Shown: in pieces, positions 7,627-17,589 of the stretch | Layout: the number at the start of each line of letters is the position of its first letter | Position numbering within the stretch: the stretch's first letter is position 1 | From: Sphingomonas abietis | GTDB taxonomy: Bacteria > Pseudomonadota > Alphaproteobacteria > Sphingomonadales > Sphingomonadaceae | Direction: 5' to 3' | DNA: 64,000 bases | Assembly: GCF_027625475.1 (NCBI RefSeq) | Contig: NZ_CP115174.1 | Coordinates: forward strand, 186,001 to 250,000 | Position numbers and translations under genes: made by a program | Notes under the pieces: generated by a model | The model's database searches: none | What the model was told of the DNA's origin: nothing | Seen by the model: the letters and a program-made list of their open reading frames with translations, nothing else

Positions 7627-9207
7627 TCAGTTCTGCCGTGCCAAAGCGTCGGAAATAAGCGCGCGCGTTTCTGCCAGGCCGTATAGCGCGGCGAAGCTGC
7701 CCATCCGCGGACCCTGCGAAGAGCCGAGCAACGTCTCGTACAAAGCCTTGAACCAATCGCGCAGCGGCTCGAAGCCGGCGGCCTTGCCGGCTTCGTAGAC
7801 CTCGTTCTGGATCGTCTCGGCGTCGGCATCGCCGGGCAGCGCGGCGAAGCGGGCATCGAGATCGGCCAGTGCCGCGCGCTCCTGATCGGTCGGGGCGCGG
7901 CGGTGGAGCGTGGCGGCGACGAAATCGCGGAAATAGGCCACCGCATAGCCGAGCAGGCGATCGACCGCCGGGTGCGTCTCGGGGCTGAGCGCGGGGGCGT
8001 AGCGCTGGACGTAGCGCCACAGCAACGCCTTGTCCTCGGTCATCGCGACGCTGACCAGGTTGAGCATCAGCCCGAAGGTGATCGGCATGTCCGGCGCCGG
8101 CACCCGGCCGAGATGGACGTGGTGAACCGGATTGCCGAGCTGCTGCTCGATCGGCTGGGTGGGGTAGGCGGCGAGGAACTGGTAATATTCGTCCACCGCG
8201 CGCGGGATCACGCTGAAGCTCAGCGCGCGCGCCTTCCGGGGCTCGCGATAGATATAGAAAGCGAGGCTCTCGATCGGCGCATAGGTCAGCCATTCCTCGA
8301 TGGTCAGGCCGTTGCCCTTGGTCTTGCTGATCTTGGCGCCATGCTCGTCGAGGAACATCTCGTAGTTGAAGCCGTCGGGCGGGGTGGCGCCGAGCGCGCG
8401 CGCGATCTTGCCGGACTGGGTGACCGAATCGATCAGATCCTTGCCGGCCATCTCGTAATCGACCGAGAAGGCGACCCAGCGCAGCGCCCAATCGACCTTC
8501 CACTGGGCCTTGGCGAGGCCGCCGAGTACGGACTGCTCGCGGTGCGCGCCGGTCTCCGGATCGGCATAGGCGATGGTGCCGGCCTCAGCATCGATCACCG
8601 TGATCGGCACCTGCAGCACCTTGCCGGTCTCGGGGTGGATCGGGAAGATCGGCGAATAGGTCTTGCGGCGCTCTTCGCCGAGCGTCGGCAGCATGATCGC
8701 CATGATCTTGTCGTAATGGCGCAGGATGCTCTTCAGCGTCTCGTCGAAGCGGCCTTCGACATAGGCCTGGCTGGCGGCGATGAACTCGTAGTCGAAGCCG
8801 AACTGGTCGAGGAAGCTGCGCAGCCGGGCATTGTTGTGCGCGGCGAAGCTCTCATGGGTGCCGAACGGATCGGGCACGCGGGACAGCGGCAGATCGAGAT
8901 GGGCGAGCAGCATGTCCTGCTCGGGCAGGTTGCCGGGCACCTTGCGCATGCCGTCCATGTCGTCGGAGAAGGCGACCAGCCGGGTGGCGTGGCCGGTCAT
9001 CTCGGCATAGGCGTTGCGCACCATCGAGGTGCGGGCGACCTCGGTGAAGGTGCCGATGTGCGGCAGGCCCGAGGGGCCGTAGCCGGTCTGGAACAGCACC
9101 GGCTCGCTTTTGCCGTCCGGCCAGCGCTTGATCAGCTTGCGCGCCTCCTCATAAGGCCAGGCCTTGGACGCGAGGGCGGCGGTGCGGAGGGTGTCGGTAT
9201 CGCTCAT
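7627..9207 (-). CDS. lysS: Lysyl-tRNA synthetase, class I
   Basis: A 526-residue cytoplasmic enzyme that charges tRNA-Lys with lysine using ATP. It is the class I (archaeal-type) form found in most alphaproteobacteria. The HIGH-equivalent is GLPHIGTF (near residue 48) and the KMSKS-equivalent is KISKTKG in the middle of the protein. Length is normal for the family. The ATG at 9207 (MSDTDTLR) fits the family N terminus. It is flanked by unrelated genes and probably forms its own transcription unit. Confidence 0.96.
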   Translation of the reverse strand: MSDTDTLRTAALASKAWPYEEARKLIKRWPDGKSEPVLFQTGYGPSGLPHIGTFTEVARTSMVRNAYAEMTGHATRLVAFSDDMDGMRKVPGNLPEQDMLLAHLDLPLSRVPDPFGTHESFAAHNNARLRSFLDQFGFDYEFIAASQAYVEGRFDETLKSILRHYDKIMAIMLPTLGEERRKTYSPIFPIHPETGKVLQVPITVIDAEAGTIAYADPETGAHREQSVLGGLAKAQWKVDWALRWVAFSVDYEMAGKDLIDSVTQSGKIARALGATPPDGFNYEMFLDEHGAKISKTKGNGLTIEEWLTYAPIESLAFYIYREPRKARALSFSVIPRAVDEYYQFLAAYPTQPIEQQLGNPVHHVHLGRVPAPDMPITFGLMLNLVSVAMTEDKALLWRYVQRYAPALSPETHPAVDRLLGYAVAYFRDFVAATLHRRAPTDQERAALADLDARFAALPGDADAETIQNEVYEAGKAAGFEPLRDWFKALYETLLGSSQGPRMGSFAALYGLAETRALISDALARQN

Positions 9208-9294
9208 GATGCCGCGCTCCTAGCCGAGGCGGCGCGGTTTCGCCACCGTCCCGGCCGATCCGGCGCGCTGAATCCGAGGTCCGCCCGTCGCGGC

Positions 9295-9714
9295 CTATTT
9301 ACCGAACGAACTCAGCGCCATCGCCATATGCGCCTCGCTGGTGCTGACCACGCCGTCATGGTTCATGTCGGCCATGTCGAACAGCTGGAGCGGATGCGCT
9401 TCGGCCATCGCCAGGGTCACGCGGCCGGTGCCGTCGGGATCGGCATGGTCGAACCAGTGACCGCCGACATGGCTGAACGGGCTTTCGCCGCCGCCGCCCT
9501 GATTCGCCTGCTTCGCGCGATAGGCCTGGAACTCGGCCGGGGTGACCACGCCGTCATGGTTGGCATCGATCTTCTGGAACTGGGCCTTCACCGCGGCGAT
9601 CACCTCGGCACGCTGGATCGGGCGATCGGGCAGCGCTTGCGCGGTCGCGCCCGTGGCGGCCAGGGGCGCGAGCAGGGTGGCAGTCAGCAGGGCGAGCGGT
9701 GTTTTGATCATCAT
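9295..9714 (-). CDS. Exported EF-hand protein
   Basis: A 139-residue protein with a signal peptide (about residues 1-26, ending ATAQA). It has two good EF-hand loops, Asp50-Glu61 (DANHDGVVTPAE) and Asp116-Glu127 (DMNHDGVVSTSE), plus a degenerate loop near Asp92 (DPDGTGRV). It likely binds calcium in the periplasm; the downstream role is unknown. The start is the first of two adjacent ATGs, with GGAAGG 6 nt upstream. Larger upstream starts are rejected because they precede the signal peptide. Confidence 0.85.
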   Translation of the reverse strand: MMIKTPLALLTATLLAPLAATGATAQALPDRPIQRAEVIAAVKAQFQKIDANHDGVVTPAEFQAYRAKQANQGGGGESPFSHVGGHWFDHADPDGTGRVTLAMAEAHPLQLFDMADMNHDGVVSTSEAHMAMALSSFGK

Positions 9715-9785
9715 CGGCAACCTTCCAAACGATGGCGGCGCTGTAGAGCGTGCGGCCTGTATGCGGGTTGAACGCGGTTGAGCCG

Positions 9786-9820
9786 TTTCCCTTCCGTTCA
9801 CGCCTCCCTATAGTCGGGGC
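9786..9820 (+). promoter_or_regulatory. Candidate promoter giving a leaderless helicase mRNA
   Basis: TATAGT at 9809-9814 ends 6 nt before the GTG start at 9821; TTTCCC at 9786-9791 is a weak -35 with a 17-bp spacer. There is no Shine-Dalgarno sequence ahead of the GTG, so transcription may begin at or next to the start codon. Confidence 0.4.
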
Positions 9821-12574
9821 GTGACCTTCCCGCTGCCGCCCCTCGCTTTGCACGCCACCCATGGCGGCATCTGGCTCGCCGAGCGCGGCGGCGAAGCGGG
9901 CGGCGGAGTGCGCGGACTCGCGCGGGGCGAGGCGATCGCACTCGCCGCAGAACGCCCACTGGTGATGCTCAACGCGCCCTTGGTCGGCCAGCGGCTGGGC
10001 TATGCCGAGATCGTCGGGCTGGATCTGCTAGAGCTGTTCGCCTTCGTCCACCCGGCGCGCTTCGCGGTGCCGACCCCGGCCGGCATGGCGCGCGCGCTCG
10101 GGATCGATCCGCCCGAGGACGATGCCAACGCCGCTGCCACCCTGCTCGCCATCGCCGACGCGCTGCTCGGCGTGGCCGAGGCGGACTGGCCGGAGAAGCA
10201 TGGCGCCTGGGATGTCGCCCATGCGCTCGCCCGGCTGCGCTGGCCCTGGGCGCAGGCGCTGATCCAGCGGATGCGCGAGCCGGAACGCACCGAGCGCGGC
10301 CTGTTTGCCAAGCTGCCCGAATGGGAGGAGGCCGCGCCCCGCCCGCAGCCCCGTGCGGTGACGATAGCCGAGGCCGATGCGGTCGAACGGCTGGCGATGC
10401 TGACCGGCCAGGGCGCCGAGACGCGCGAGGGCCAGCGCGCCTATGCCGCCGCCGCGTCCCACGCCTTCGCCCCGCGCATGGCCGAGGGGCGGCCGCGGGT
10501 GATGCTGGCCGAGGCCGGCACCGGCATCGGCAAGACGCTCGGCTATCTGGCGCCCGCCGGCCTGTGGTCCGAACGCGCCGAGGGGACGGTGTGGATCTCC
10601 ACCTACACGCGCGCGCTGCAACGCCAGCTCGATCGCGAGACCGAGCGGCTGTTCCCCGATCCCGTGGAACGGCGCGCCAAGGTGGCGGTGCGCAAGGGGC
10701 GGGAGAATTATCTCTGCCTGCTCAATCTGGAGGATGCGCTGTTCGGCGGCTTTCAGGGGCGGGCGGCGGTGCTGGCGCAGCTGGTCGCGCGCTGGGCGGC
10801 CTATACCCGCGATGGCGACATGGTCGGCGGCGATCTGCCCGGCTGGCTGACCACCCTGTTCCGCCGTGCCGGATCGACCGCGCTGACCGATCGGCGCGGT
10901 GAATGCGTCTACGCCGGCTGCCCGCATTATCGCCGCTGCTTCATCGAGCGATCGATTCGCCGGGCGGAGGAGGCGGATATCGTCATCGCCAACCATGCGC
11001 TGGTCATGCTGCTCGCCGAACGGCGGCGGGACGAGGCCGCGCAGGGCAAGGCGCGGGCACTGGGGCGGATCGTGTTCGACGAGGGCCATCATCTCCACGA
11101 TGCCGCCGACACCACCTTCTCGGCCGGGCTGACCGGGCAGGAATCGATCGAGCTGCGCCGCTGGATCGCCGGGCCGGAGCGAGCCTCGCGCGGGCGCCGC
11201 CGGGGCCTTGCGGCACGGCTTGCCGATGTCGTCTCCTATGACGAGGCCGGGGCGATCGCGCTCGACGGCGTGATCCAGGGATCGCAGGCGCTGGTCGCGA
11301 CCGACTGGCTGTCGCGGATCGCCGAGGACATGCCGCTCGGCCCGATCGAGAAGCTGCTCGCCGCGGTGCGCGGCGTGGTGATGGCGCGCGCCACCGCCGC
11401 CGACGCCGGCTATGGTATCGAGACCGAGGCGGCGGCGCTCGACGGCCCGATCGTCGAGGCGGCGGGCGAAGCCTCGGTGGCGCTCGAAGGGTTGATGCGG
11501 CCGATGGTCGCGCTCGGCGGGCGGCTGGTGGCGGTGCTGGAGGAGGCGCCGGACTGGCTCGACGGGCCGGCGCGCGCGCGCATCGAGGGGGCCGCCGCCG
11601 GGCTGCATCTGCGCGCGCGGATGATCTCGGCATGGCAGGCGCTGCTCGGCCGGATCGGCGGCGCGCCGGACCCGGACTTCGTCGACTGGCTGGCGGTCGA
11701 TCGCGTCGAGGGGCGCGAGTTCGATATCGGCATCCGCCGCCACTGGCTCGATCCCGGCCGTCCGCTCGCCTCGGTCGTGCTGGCGCCGGCGCAGGGCGTG
11801 CTGGTGACGTCGGCCACGCTCACCGGGCCGCAGGGCGACTGGAACCGGGCCGAGGCGCGCACCGGCACCCGCCATCTCGATACCGCGGTCGAGCGGTTCG
11901 CGGCGAAGAGCCCGTTCGATTACGCCGCCCAGTCCGAGGTGCTGATCGTCACCGACGTCAAGCGCGGCGACATGCCGGGCCTCGCCCATGCCTATGCGCG
12001 GCTGATCGAGGCCAGCAAGGGCGGCACGCTCGGCCTGTTCACCGCGATCGCGCGGCTGAAGGCGGTCTATGCACGCATCGCCGATCGGCTGGCCCGCGAA
12101 GGCCTGCCGCTCTACGCGCAGCATGTCGATCCGATCGACACCGGCACATTGGTCGATATCTTCCGCGACGACCCCCACGCCTCGCTGCTCGGCACCGACG
12201 CGCTGCGCGACGGCATCGACGTGCCGGGTCATTCGCTCCGGCTCGTCATCATGGAGCAGGTGCCGTGGCCGCGCCCGACCGTGCTGCACGCGGCCAGGCG
12301 GGCGGCGGGCGGCGGCACCGCCTATGACGACGAGGTGGTGCGGGCGCGGCTGGCGCAGGCGTTCGGGCGACTGATCCGGCGCGCCGACGATCATGGCCGA
12401 TTCGTGCTGCTGTCGTCGGCCACGCCGTCGCGGTTGCTCGATGCCTTCCCGGCCGGCGTGCCGATCCGACGGGTCTCGCTGGACGAAGCGGTGCGCGCGG
12501 TCGCCTCCGGCCTTCCCTCCGGGGATCAGATCGGGCATCACGCCACCGAGACGGCCAGCGGCGGAGAAGCATGA
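9821..12574 (+). CDS. DinG/XPD-type ATP-dependent DNA helicase
   Basis: A 917-residue superfamily 2 helicase starting at GTG. About 220 N-terminal residues have no motif I recognise and lack clear DEDD exonuclease residues. Walker A EAGTGIGKT is near 231, and the DEAH-box equivalent DEGHH is near 420. Four cysteines between them (one in NYLCLLN, three in CVYAGCPHYRRC) are placed like the iron-sulfur cluster of DinG/XPD helicases. C-terminal motifs include TSATL and QAFGRLIRR. A role in unwinding R-loops, D-loops or stalled-fork DNA is expected from family. It overlaps the next gene by 4 bp. Confidence 0.9.
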   Translation: MTFPLPPLALHATHGGIWLAERGGEAGGGVRGLARGEAIALAAERPLVMLNAPLVGQRLGYAEIVGLDLLELFAFVHPARFAVPTPAGMARALGIDPPEDDANAAATLLAIADALLGVAEADWPEKHGAWDVAHALARLRWPWAQALIQRMREPERTERGLFAKLPEWEEAAPRPQPRAVTIAEADAVERLAMLTGQGAETREGQRAYAAAASHAFAPRMAEGRPRVMLAEAGTGIGKTLGYLAPAGLWSERAEGTVWISTYTRALQRQLDRETERLFPDPVERRAKVAVRKGRENYLCLLNLEDALFGGFQGRAAVLAQLVARWAAYTRDGDMVGGDLPGWLTTLFRRAGSTALTDRRGECVYAGCPHYRRCFIERSIRRAEEADIVIANHALVMLLAERRRDEAAQGKARALGRIVFDEGHHLHDAADTTFSAGLTGQESIELRRWIAGPERASRGRRRGLAARLADVVSYDEAGAIALDGVIQGSQALVATDWLSRIAEDMPLGPIEKLLAAVRGVVMARATAADAGYGIETEAAALDGPIVEAAGEASVALEGLMRPMVALGGRLVAVLEEAPDWLDGPARARIEGAAAGLHLRARMISAWQALLGRIGGAPDPDFVDWLAVDRVEGREFDIGIRRHWLDPGRPLASVVLAPAQGVLVTSATLTGPQGDWNRAEARTGTRHLDTAVERFAAKSPFDYAAQSEVLIVTDVKRGDMPGLAHAYARLIEASKGGTLGLFTAIARLKAVYARIADRLAREGLPLYAQHVDPIDTGTLVDIFRDDPHASLLGTDALRDGIDVPGHSLRLVIMEQVPWPRPTVLHAARRAAGGGTAYDDEVVRARLAQAFGRLIRRADDHGRFVLLSSATPSRLLDAFPAGVPIRRVSLDEAVRAVASGLPSGDQIGHHATETASGGEA

Positions 12575-13122
12575 AGAGGCTCATCACCTTCCGCCACGCC
12601 AAGTCCGGCTGGGATCAGCCGGCGCTGCGCGATTTCGATCGCGCGCTCAACGACAAGGGCAAGCGCGCGGCGGTCACCATGGGGCGGCACATGCGCCAGA
12701 TCGGGCTCGGCTTCGATGCGGTGGTCGCGTCGCCGGCTGTGCGGGTGGTCGAGACGCTGGATGCGATGTTCGACGGCTATGGCCGGCGGCCGGCGGTGAA
12801 CTGGGATCGCCGCATCTATCTCGCCTCGGCGCCGACCCTGCTCGAAGTGGTGCAGGAAACCGCCGACGCGATCGGCACGGTGATGCTCGCCGGCCATAAT
12901 CCGGGGATCGAGGAGCTGGTGCTGCGCCTCTCCACCGATACCGGCGAGGAAGAGATCCGCGCGCGGGGAGAGATCGGCGAGAAATATCCGACCGCCAGCG
13001 TCGCCGAGCTGACCTTCGACGTGCAGCGCTGGGAGGATGTCGGCGATGGCGGCGGCCATCTCGTCCGCTTCGTGCGGCCGCGCGATGTCGATCCGGCGCT
13101 GGGGCCGGATCGGCTTTCCTAA
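12571..13122 (+). CDS. Histidine phosphatase family protein (SixA type)
   Basis: A 183-residue member of the histidine phosphatase superfamily. The catalytic RHA motif is at residues 8-10 (TFRHAKSGW) and the second histidine is in LAGHNPGIEEL. SixA proteins remove phosphate from phosphohistidine on signalling proteins; related small proteins act on other phosphoesters, so the substrate is open. Its ATG overlaps the helicase stop (ATGA), implying translational coupling. No histidine kinase or phosphotransfer gene is nearby. Confidence 0.88.
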   Translation: MKRLITFRHAKSGWDQPALRDFDRALNDKGKRAAVTMGRHMRQIGLGFDAVVASPAVRVVETLDAMFDGYGRRPAVNWDRRIYLASAPTLLEVVQETADAIGTVMLAGHNPGIEELVLRLSTDTGEEEIRARGEIGEKYPTASVAELTFDVQRWEDVGDGGGHLVRFVRPRDVDPALGPDRLS

Positions 13123-13140
13123 CGTTCCGCCCGGCGAGAA

Positions 13141-13512
13141 TCAGGCGGCGGCCAGCGCCTCGGCCAGCAGCGCGCGAATCGCCTTCAGTTCATCGATCGG
13201 CAACGCCATGGGCGCCGTGGCGGGTGTGGATACGGGCACTTCGGCCGCCGCATCCGCCGGCGCGCCGCCGCCCTTGGCCGCCAGCAGCTTCTGCACGCCC
13301 TTCACCGTATAGCCCTGCCCGTTGAGCAGACCATGGATGCGCCGCACCAGCGCGACGTCCTCGGGGCGGTAATAACGGCGATTGCCGGCGCGGGTGATCG
13401 GCTTGAGCTGGGGGAAACGGGTTTCCCAATAACGCAGGACATGCTGCGGCACGCCGATCTCGCCCGAAACCTCTCCGATCGTGCGGAAGGCGGTGTCGGA
13501 CTTGTCGGCCAT
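13141..13512 (-). CDS. MerR family transcriptional regulator
   Basis: A 123-residue protein with a MerR-type winged helix at residues 10-80 ([20 protein letters not shown], then [19 protein letters not shown]). An Ala/Pro-rich linker and short C-terminal helix follow, with no cysteines for metal sensing. A MerR-like gene directly after ihfA is a conserved alphaproteobacterial arrangement; the regulon is not known. The start at 13512 is 5 bp after the ihfA stop, so the two are almost surely cotranscribed. Confidence 0.9.
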   Translation of the reverse strand: MADKSDTAFRTIGEVSGEIGVPQHVLRYWETRFPQLKPITRAGNRRYYRPEDVALVRRIHGLLNGQGYTVKGVQKLLAAKGGGAPADAAAEVPVSTPATAPMALPIDELKAIRALLAEALAAA

Positions 13513-13517
13513 GGCGA

Positions 13518-13817
13518 TCAATCCGCCTCGGCGATGCGATCGCGCAGCATGTTGGAAGCGCGGAAGGTCAGCACCCGGCGCGGCGCGATCGGCACCTCGA
13601 TGCCGGTCTTGGGATTGCGGCCGACCCGCTCGCCCTTGTCGCGCAGCACGAAGGTGCCGAAACCGGAAATCTTGACGTTCTCGCCGTTCGACATCGCCTC
13701 GCACATCAGGCCGAGCACTTTTTCGACCATCGCCGAGGAATCGGCACGCGAAAGCCCGATCTCGCGATGAACCTCGTCGCTGAGGTCGGCACGGGTCAAG
13801 GTCTGAAGGTCGGCCAA
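13518..13817 (-). CDS. ihfA: Integration host factor subunit alpha
   Basis: A 99-residue DNA-bending protein of the HU/IHF family that pairs with IHF beta to shape promoters, origins and recombination sites. Family features are the N-terminal helix [30 protein letters not shown], and the DNA-arm motif [12 protein letters not shown]. The proposed start is TTG at 13817, with AGGGA 9 nt upstream. It gives the normal family length, whereas further extension upstream would add an unrelated Cys-rich tail. It sits in the rpmF-plsX-fabH-ihfA-merR operon. Confidence 0.93.
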   Translation of the reverse strand: MADLQTLTRADLSDEVHREIGLSRADSSAMVEKVLGLMCEAMSNGENVKISGFGTFVLRDKGERVGRNPKTGIEVPIAPRRVLTFRASNMLRDRIAEAD

Positions 13818-13903
13818 TGTCGTGTCCCTGGGTTCTGTTTGCTGGCAACAGCATAGACCTGCCCGGACGTCACGCAAAGGATCGTTACGCACCCCGTCGC
13901 ATG

Positions 13904-14881
13904 TTAGAATCGGATGACCGCAGCGCCCCATGTGAAGCCGCCGCCCATTGCCTCCAGCACGAGCAGATCGCCGCGCTTGATCCGCCCGTCCTTCACCGCG
14001 ACGTCGAGCGCCAGCGGCACCGAGGCGGCGGACGTGTTGGCGTGCTGGTCGACGGTCACGACGACGCGATCGGGCGACAGGTCGAGCTTGCGGGCGGTCG
14101 CATCGAGGATGCGGGCATTGGCCTGGTGCGGCACCAGCCAGTCGATATCGGCGGCGGTAAGGTTCAGCTCGGACAGCACTTCGCCGAGCACATTGGCGAG
14201 GTTGACGACGGCGTGGCGGAACACCTCGCGCCCCTTCATGCGGAGCTTGCCGACGGTCTGCGTGGTCGAGGGGCCGCCATCGACATAGAGCAGCTCGTTA
14301 TGGCGCCCGTCGGCATGGAGCTTGGCGGCGAGCACGCCGCGCGCCTCGGCGGGATTTTCGGGGCCGTCCTCGGCCTTCAGCACCACGGCGCCGGCGCCGT
14401 CGCCGAACAGCACGCAGGTGGCGCGATCTTCCCAGTCGAGGATGCGGCTGAAGGTCTCGGCGCCGATCACGATCGCGGCCTTGGCGGTGCCGCCCCGGAT
14501 CATGCTCTCGGCGACCGACAGCGCGTAGAGGAAGCCCGAGCACACGGCTTGCACGTCGAAGGCGACGCAGTCGGCGATGCCCAGCATCGCCTGCACCTTG
14601 GTGGCGGACGAGGGAAAGGTCTGGTCCGGCGTCGCGGTGGCGAGCACGATCAGGCCGATCTCGGCGGCGTCGATGCCGGCGTCCGCCAATGCCTTGCGCG
14701 CGGCGTCGGCGGCGAGGCTCGCGGTGGTCTCGTCGTCGCCCGCAATGTAGCGCGCGCGGATGCCGGTGCGCTCGACGATCCACGCGTCCGAGGTGTCGAC
14801 GGTTTCGGTCAGCTCCGCGTTGGTGACGCGGCGTCTGGGCAGGGCGGAGCCGGTGCCGGCGATGAAGGCGCGGATGGTCAT
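13904..14881 (-). CDS. fabH: 3-oxoacyl-ACP synthase III
   Basis: A 325-residue cytoplasmic enzyme that starts type II fatty acid synthesis by condensing acetyl-CoA with malonyl-ACP. The full catalytic triad is visible: Cys114 in AVCSGF, His in VPHQANARI, and Asn in HANTSAAS. Length matches the family. Its start codon overlaps the plsX stop by 4 bp, showing translational coupling, and ihfA follows about 86 bp downstream. Confidence 0.97.
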   Translation of the reverse strand: MTIRAFIAGTGSALPRRRVTNAELTETVDTSDAWIVERTGIRARYIAGDDETTASLAADAARKALADAGIDAAEIGLIVLATATPDQTFPSSATKVQAMLGIADCVAFDVQAVCSGFLYALSVAESMIRGGTAKAAIVIGAETFSRILDWEDRATCVLFGDGAGAVVLKAEDGPENPAEARGVLAAKLHADGRHNELLYVDGGPSTTQTVGKLRMKGREVFRHAVVNLANVLGEVLSELNLTAADIDWLVPHQANARILDATARKLDLSPDRVVVTVDQHANTSAASVPLALDVAVKDGRIKRGDLLVLEAMGGGFTWGAAVIRF

Positions 14882-15936
14882 TGGGCGGCGATCGGCTGGG
14901 GGGCGGGCGGCTGCGAGGCGGCGCGATAATCGGCCAGATCCTCGGCGATCAGGCGATTGAGATCGTCGCGCACCAGCTTGGCGGCGACGCCGATCGCATT
15001 GGCGACCCCCTTGGCGTCAGCGCTGCCGTGACTCTTCACGACGATGCCGTTGAGGCCCAGGAAGACGGCGCCATTGTGATTATTGGGATCGAGATGGACG
15101 CGCAGCAGGTGCAGCGCCGGCTTCGACAGCAGGAAACCCATCTTCGAGCGGAAGCTCGACAGGAAGGACCGGCGCAGCAGATCGGTGACGAAGCGGGCGG
15201 TGCCCTCGATCGCCTTCAGCGCGATGTTGCCGGAGAAGCCATCGGACACCACGACATCGACGCCGCCGCGATTGATCCGATCCGCCTCGACATTGCCGAT
15301 GAAGTCCAACGGCAGGGTCGGATGCGCGCGCAGCTTGGCGGCCGCCTCCTTGAGCGCGTCCGTCCCCTTCATCTCCTCGGTGCCGATGTTGAGCAGGGCC
15401 GTCTTGGGCCGCTCGATATCCAGCGCGACGCGCGAATAGGCGGCACCCATCAGGGCGAACTGCACGAGATTGTCGGCATCGCATTCGGTGTTGGCGCCGA
15501 GATCGAGCATGACCACGTCATTGTCGCCGAGCGACGGCATGATCGCGGCCAGTGCCGGCCTGTCGATGCCCGGCAGCGTGCGCAGCGAAAGCTTCGCCAT
15601 CGCCATCAGCGCGCCGGTGTTGCCGGCCGACACCGCGCCGCCCGCCGCGCCGTCCTTCACGGCGGCGATGGCGAGGCCCATCGATGTCGTCTTGGCGCGC
15701 CGAATCGCCTGCGACGGCTTGTCGTCGCCGGTGATCCGGTCGGGCGCGTGACGAATCTCGCTGACTGCCGCCAGCTTGGGCAGGCGTGCAAGCTCGGCCC
15801 GGATCGTGGCCTCGTCGCCGACGATCAGGAAGGTCAGGTCAGGAAAGCTGGTGAGTGCCAGCGCGGCACCTGCCAGCATGGTGGCCGCACCTGCGTCTCC
15901 TCCCATCGCATCGATGGCGATTCGCGGCGCGTCCAC
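14878..15936 (-). CDS. plsX: Phosphate acyltransferase PlsX
   Basis: A 352-residue enzyme that converts acyl-ACP to acyl-phosphate, the donor for glycerolipid synthesis by PlsY. The family N terminus is intact ([11 protein letters not shown] at residues 6-16), as are SAGNTGAL and [11 protein letters not shown]. It acts at the inner membrane face. It lies between rpmF (23 bp upstream) and fabH (4-bp overlap), the widely conserved lipid-ribosome cluster. Confidence 0.97.
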   Translation of the reverse strand: MDAPRIAIDAMGGDAGAATMLAGAALALTSFPDLTFLIVGDEATIRAELARLPKLAAVSEIRHAPDRITGDDKPSQAIRRAKTTSMGLAIAAVKDGAAGGAVSAGNTGALMAMAKLSLRTLPGIDRPALAAIMPSLGDNDVVMLDLGANTECDADNLVQFALMGAAYSRVALDIERPKTALLNIGTEEMKGTDALKEAAAKLRAHPTLPLDFIGNVEADRINRGGVDVVVSDGFSGNIALKAIEGTARFVTDLLRRSFLSSFRSKMGFLLSKPALHLLRVHLDPNNHNGAVFLGLNGIVVKSHGSADAKGVANAIGVAAKLVRDDLNRLIAEDLADYRAASQPPAPQPIAAQ

Positions 15937-15959
15937 TCTGTCTGTCCGTTGCGTGAGGC

Positions 15960-16139
15960 TCAGGCCTCGACCGAGACGATCTCGCGGCCATTATAGTGGC
16001 CGCAGGCGTTGCACAGATTGTGCGGACGCTTGAGTTCGCCGCAGTTCGGGCATTCCTGGAAGGACTGCACGGTCAACGCATCGTGGCTGCGGCGCATGTT
16101 GCGCTTGGAAGGCGAGGTCTTTCGCTTGGGGACGGCCAT
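15960..16139 (-). CDS. rpmF: 50S ribosomal protein L32
   Basis: A 59-residue ribosomal protein beginning [20 protein letters not shown], the classic L32 start. A zinc-ribbon arrangement CPNC (residues 35-38) and CNAC (48-51) is retained, so this is the zinc-binding (C+) form. It is the first gene of the rpmF-plsX-fabH-ihfA-merR operon. Confidence 0.97.
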   Translation of the reverse strand: MAVPKRKTSPSKRNMRRSHDALTVQSFQECPNCGELKRPHNLCNACGHYNGREIVSVEA

Positions 16140-16354
16140 CTCGGCACCTTGATCCTGTATTCAATGGATGCGACGCCGCATACCATCCAATGCACCACAG
16201 CCCTGGGAGCCGCGGACCATCAGCGGCCGGCCTCGTCGTGAGTGGGGGCCTATAGCGGATTTCCGCGCTGTTGCAACCCGGGGCGTGGCGTGCGAGCGAT
16301 GCCGGCATAGCGGCCGATACCAGGCCCCTTACCTCCGGGGGAGACCACGCGACC

Positions 16355-16765
16355 ATGCTGCCCGTCACTCTTACTTTCGCGGGCGCCGCCGCGCTGATCA
16401 ACATCTGGCTGGCGATTCGCGTCGTACAGATTCGCCGCTCGGGCAAGGTGCTCCATGGCGATGGCGAGAATCGGCTGCTGCTCTGCCGGATGCGGGCGCA
16501 GGCCAATTTCATCGAATATACCCCGTTCGTGCTGATCCTGATGGGACTGCTCGAGCTGGCGGGCGAGCCGAAGCCGTGGCTGCGTGCGATCGGCTATCTT
16601 TATATCGCGGCGCGGCTGGCGCATCCGTTCGGCATGGACAGCGCCAAGCCGCACCCGCTGCGGCTGGTCGGCGCGCTCGTCACCTGGCTCGTTCTGGTGG
16701 TGCTGGCGCTGTGGGCGATCTGGGTCGGCGCCCATCCGCCGGCCGAGACCATCCATTATCTGTGA
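16355..16765 (+). CDS. MAPEG family membrane protein
   Basis: A 136-residue integral membrane protein with four predicted helices, of the MAPEG family (membrane-associated eicosanoid and glutathione metabolism). The signature RMRAQANFIEYTPFVLILMG (from about residue 48) contains the conserved ExxP-like EYTP. Bacterial members may have glutathione transferase or peroxidase activity but most are untested. The ATG at 16355 has GGGGGAG upstream and begins the first membrane helix. Confidence 0.88.
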   Translation: MLPVTLTFAGAAALINIWLAIRVVQIRRSGKVLHGDGENRLLLCRMRAQANFIEYTPFVLILMGLLELAGEPKPWLRAIGYLYIAARLAHPFGMDSAKPHPLRLVGALVTWLVLVVLALWAIWVGAHPPAETIHYL

Positions 16766-16831
16766 GGCCGGTGCCCGCTTCGGCGGGCGTGCCCTTCGTT
16801 CAGCCGCTCCCTCGTTCAGCCGACCCCTCGC

Positions 16832-17509
16832 TCAGCCGAATCGGGTGTCGGCGACGAAGGGATTGCTCGCTCGCTCGTGGCCGAAGGTGGAGGTCGGGCC
16901 GTGGCCCGGCACGAACGCGACATCGTCGCCCATCGGCCACAGCCGCTCGGTGATCGAGGCGATCAGCGTGTCGTGATCGCCGAGCGGGAAATCGGTGCGC
17001 CCGATCGAGCCGCGGAACAGCACGTCGCCGACGATCGCGAATCGCGACGGGGCATGGTGGAAGACGACATGGCCGGGCGTGTGGCCCGGCGTGTGGCGGA
17101 CGGACAGGGTGAGTTCGCCGACGGTCACCTCGTCGCCATCCTCCAGCCAGCGGGTCGGCTCGAACGGTCTGCCCTGGAGTCCGAAGCTGGCCCGATCGTC
17201 GTCCAGCCGGGCGATCCAGAAGCGATCCGCCTCCTGCGGGCCTTCGATCGGCACGCCGAGCTTCTCGGCCAGGATGCCGGCCTGCCCGCAATGATCGATA
17301 TGGCCGTGGGTGATCAGCAATTTCTCGATGGTCACGCCATGCTGGGCGGCGGCGGCCTCCAGCTTGTCGAGATCGCCCCCGGGATCGACGAAGGCGCCGC
17401 GCATCGTCTTCGTACACCATAGCAGGGTGCAATTCTGCTGGAGGGGCGTGACCGGCACGATGGCGGCGCGAAGCGGGGGCAGCGGGGGGACGGGGGGCTT
17501 GTCGGTCAT
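16832..17509 (-). CDS. Metallo-beta-lactamase fold hydrolase (glyoxalase II-like)
   Basis: A 225-residue MBL-fold hydrolase. The dinuclear metal site is visible: THGHIDHCG (near residue 70), a His in HTPGHTPGH, Asp in VGDVLFRGSIGR, and the terminal His in PGHGP. The pattern resembles the YcbL/GloB-like group, which hydrolyse thioesters such as S-lactoylglutathione; the true substrate is not certain. The start at 17509 (MTDKPPVP) has GGAGG just upstream. It is divergent from pabBC. Confidence 0.9.
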   Translation of the reverse strand: MTDKPPVPPLPPLRAAIVPVTPLQQNCTLLWCTKTMRGAFVDPGGDLDKLEAAAAQHGVTIEKLLITHGHIDHCGQAGILAEKLGVPIEGPQEADRFWIARLDDDRASFGLQGRPFEPTRWLEDGDEVTVGELTLSVRHTPGHTPGHVVFHHAPSRFAIVGDVLFRGSIGRTDFPLGDHDTLIASITERLWPMGDDVAFVPGHGPTSTFGHERASNPFVADTRFG

Positions 17510-17589
17510 GCCCTCCAGATGCGCATCATGGGGTGTGCGTGCAAGCGAAGGGTTGCGGGACGGGCGCTCGGGGGGGCAGGGAGAGAGCA

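Noticed and set aside
10028..12541. 837-codon open frame on the minus strand
   Set aside because: Exactly antisense to the DinG-like helicase; composition (Arg, His, Gly, Asp) is that of a GC shadow.
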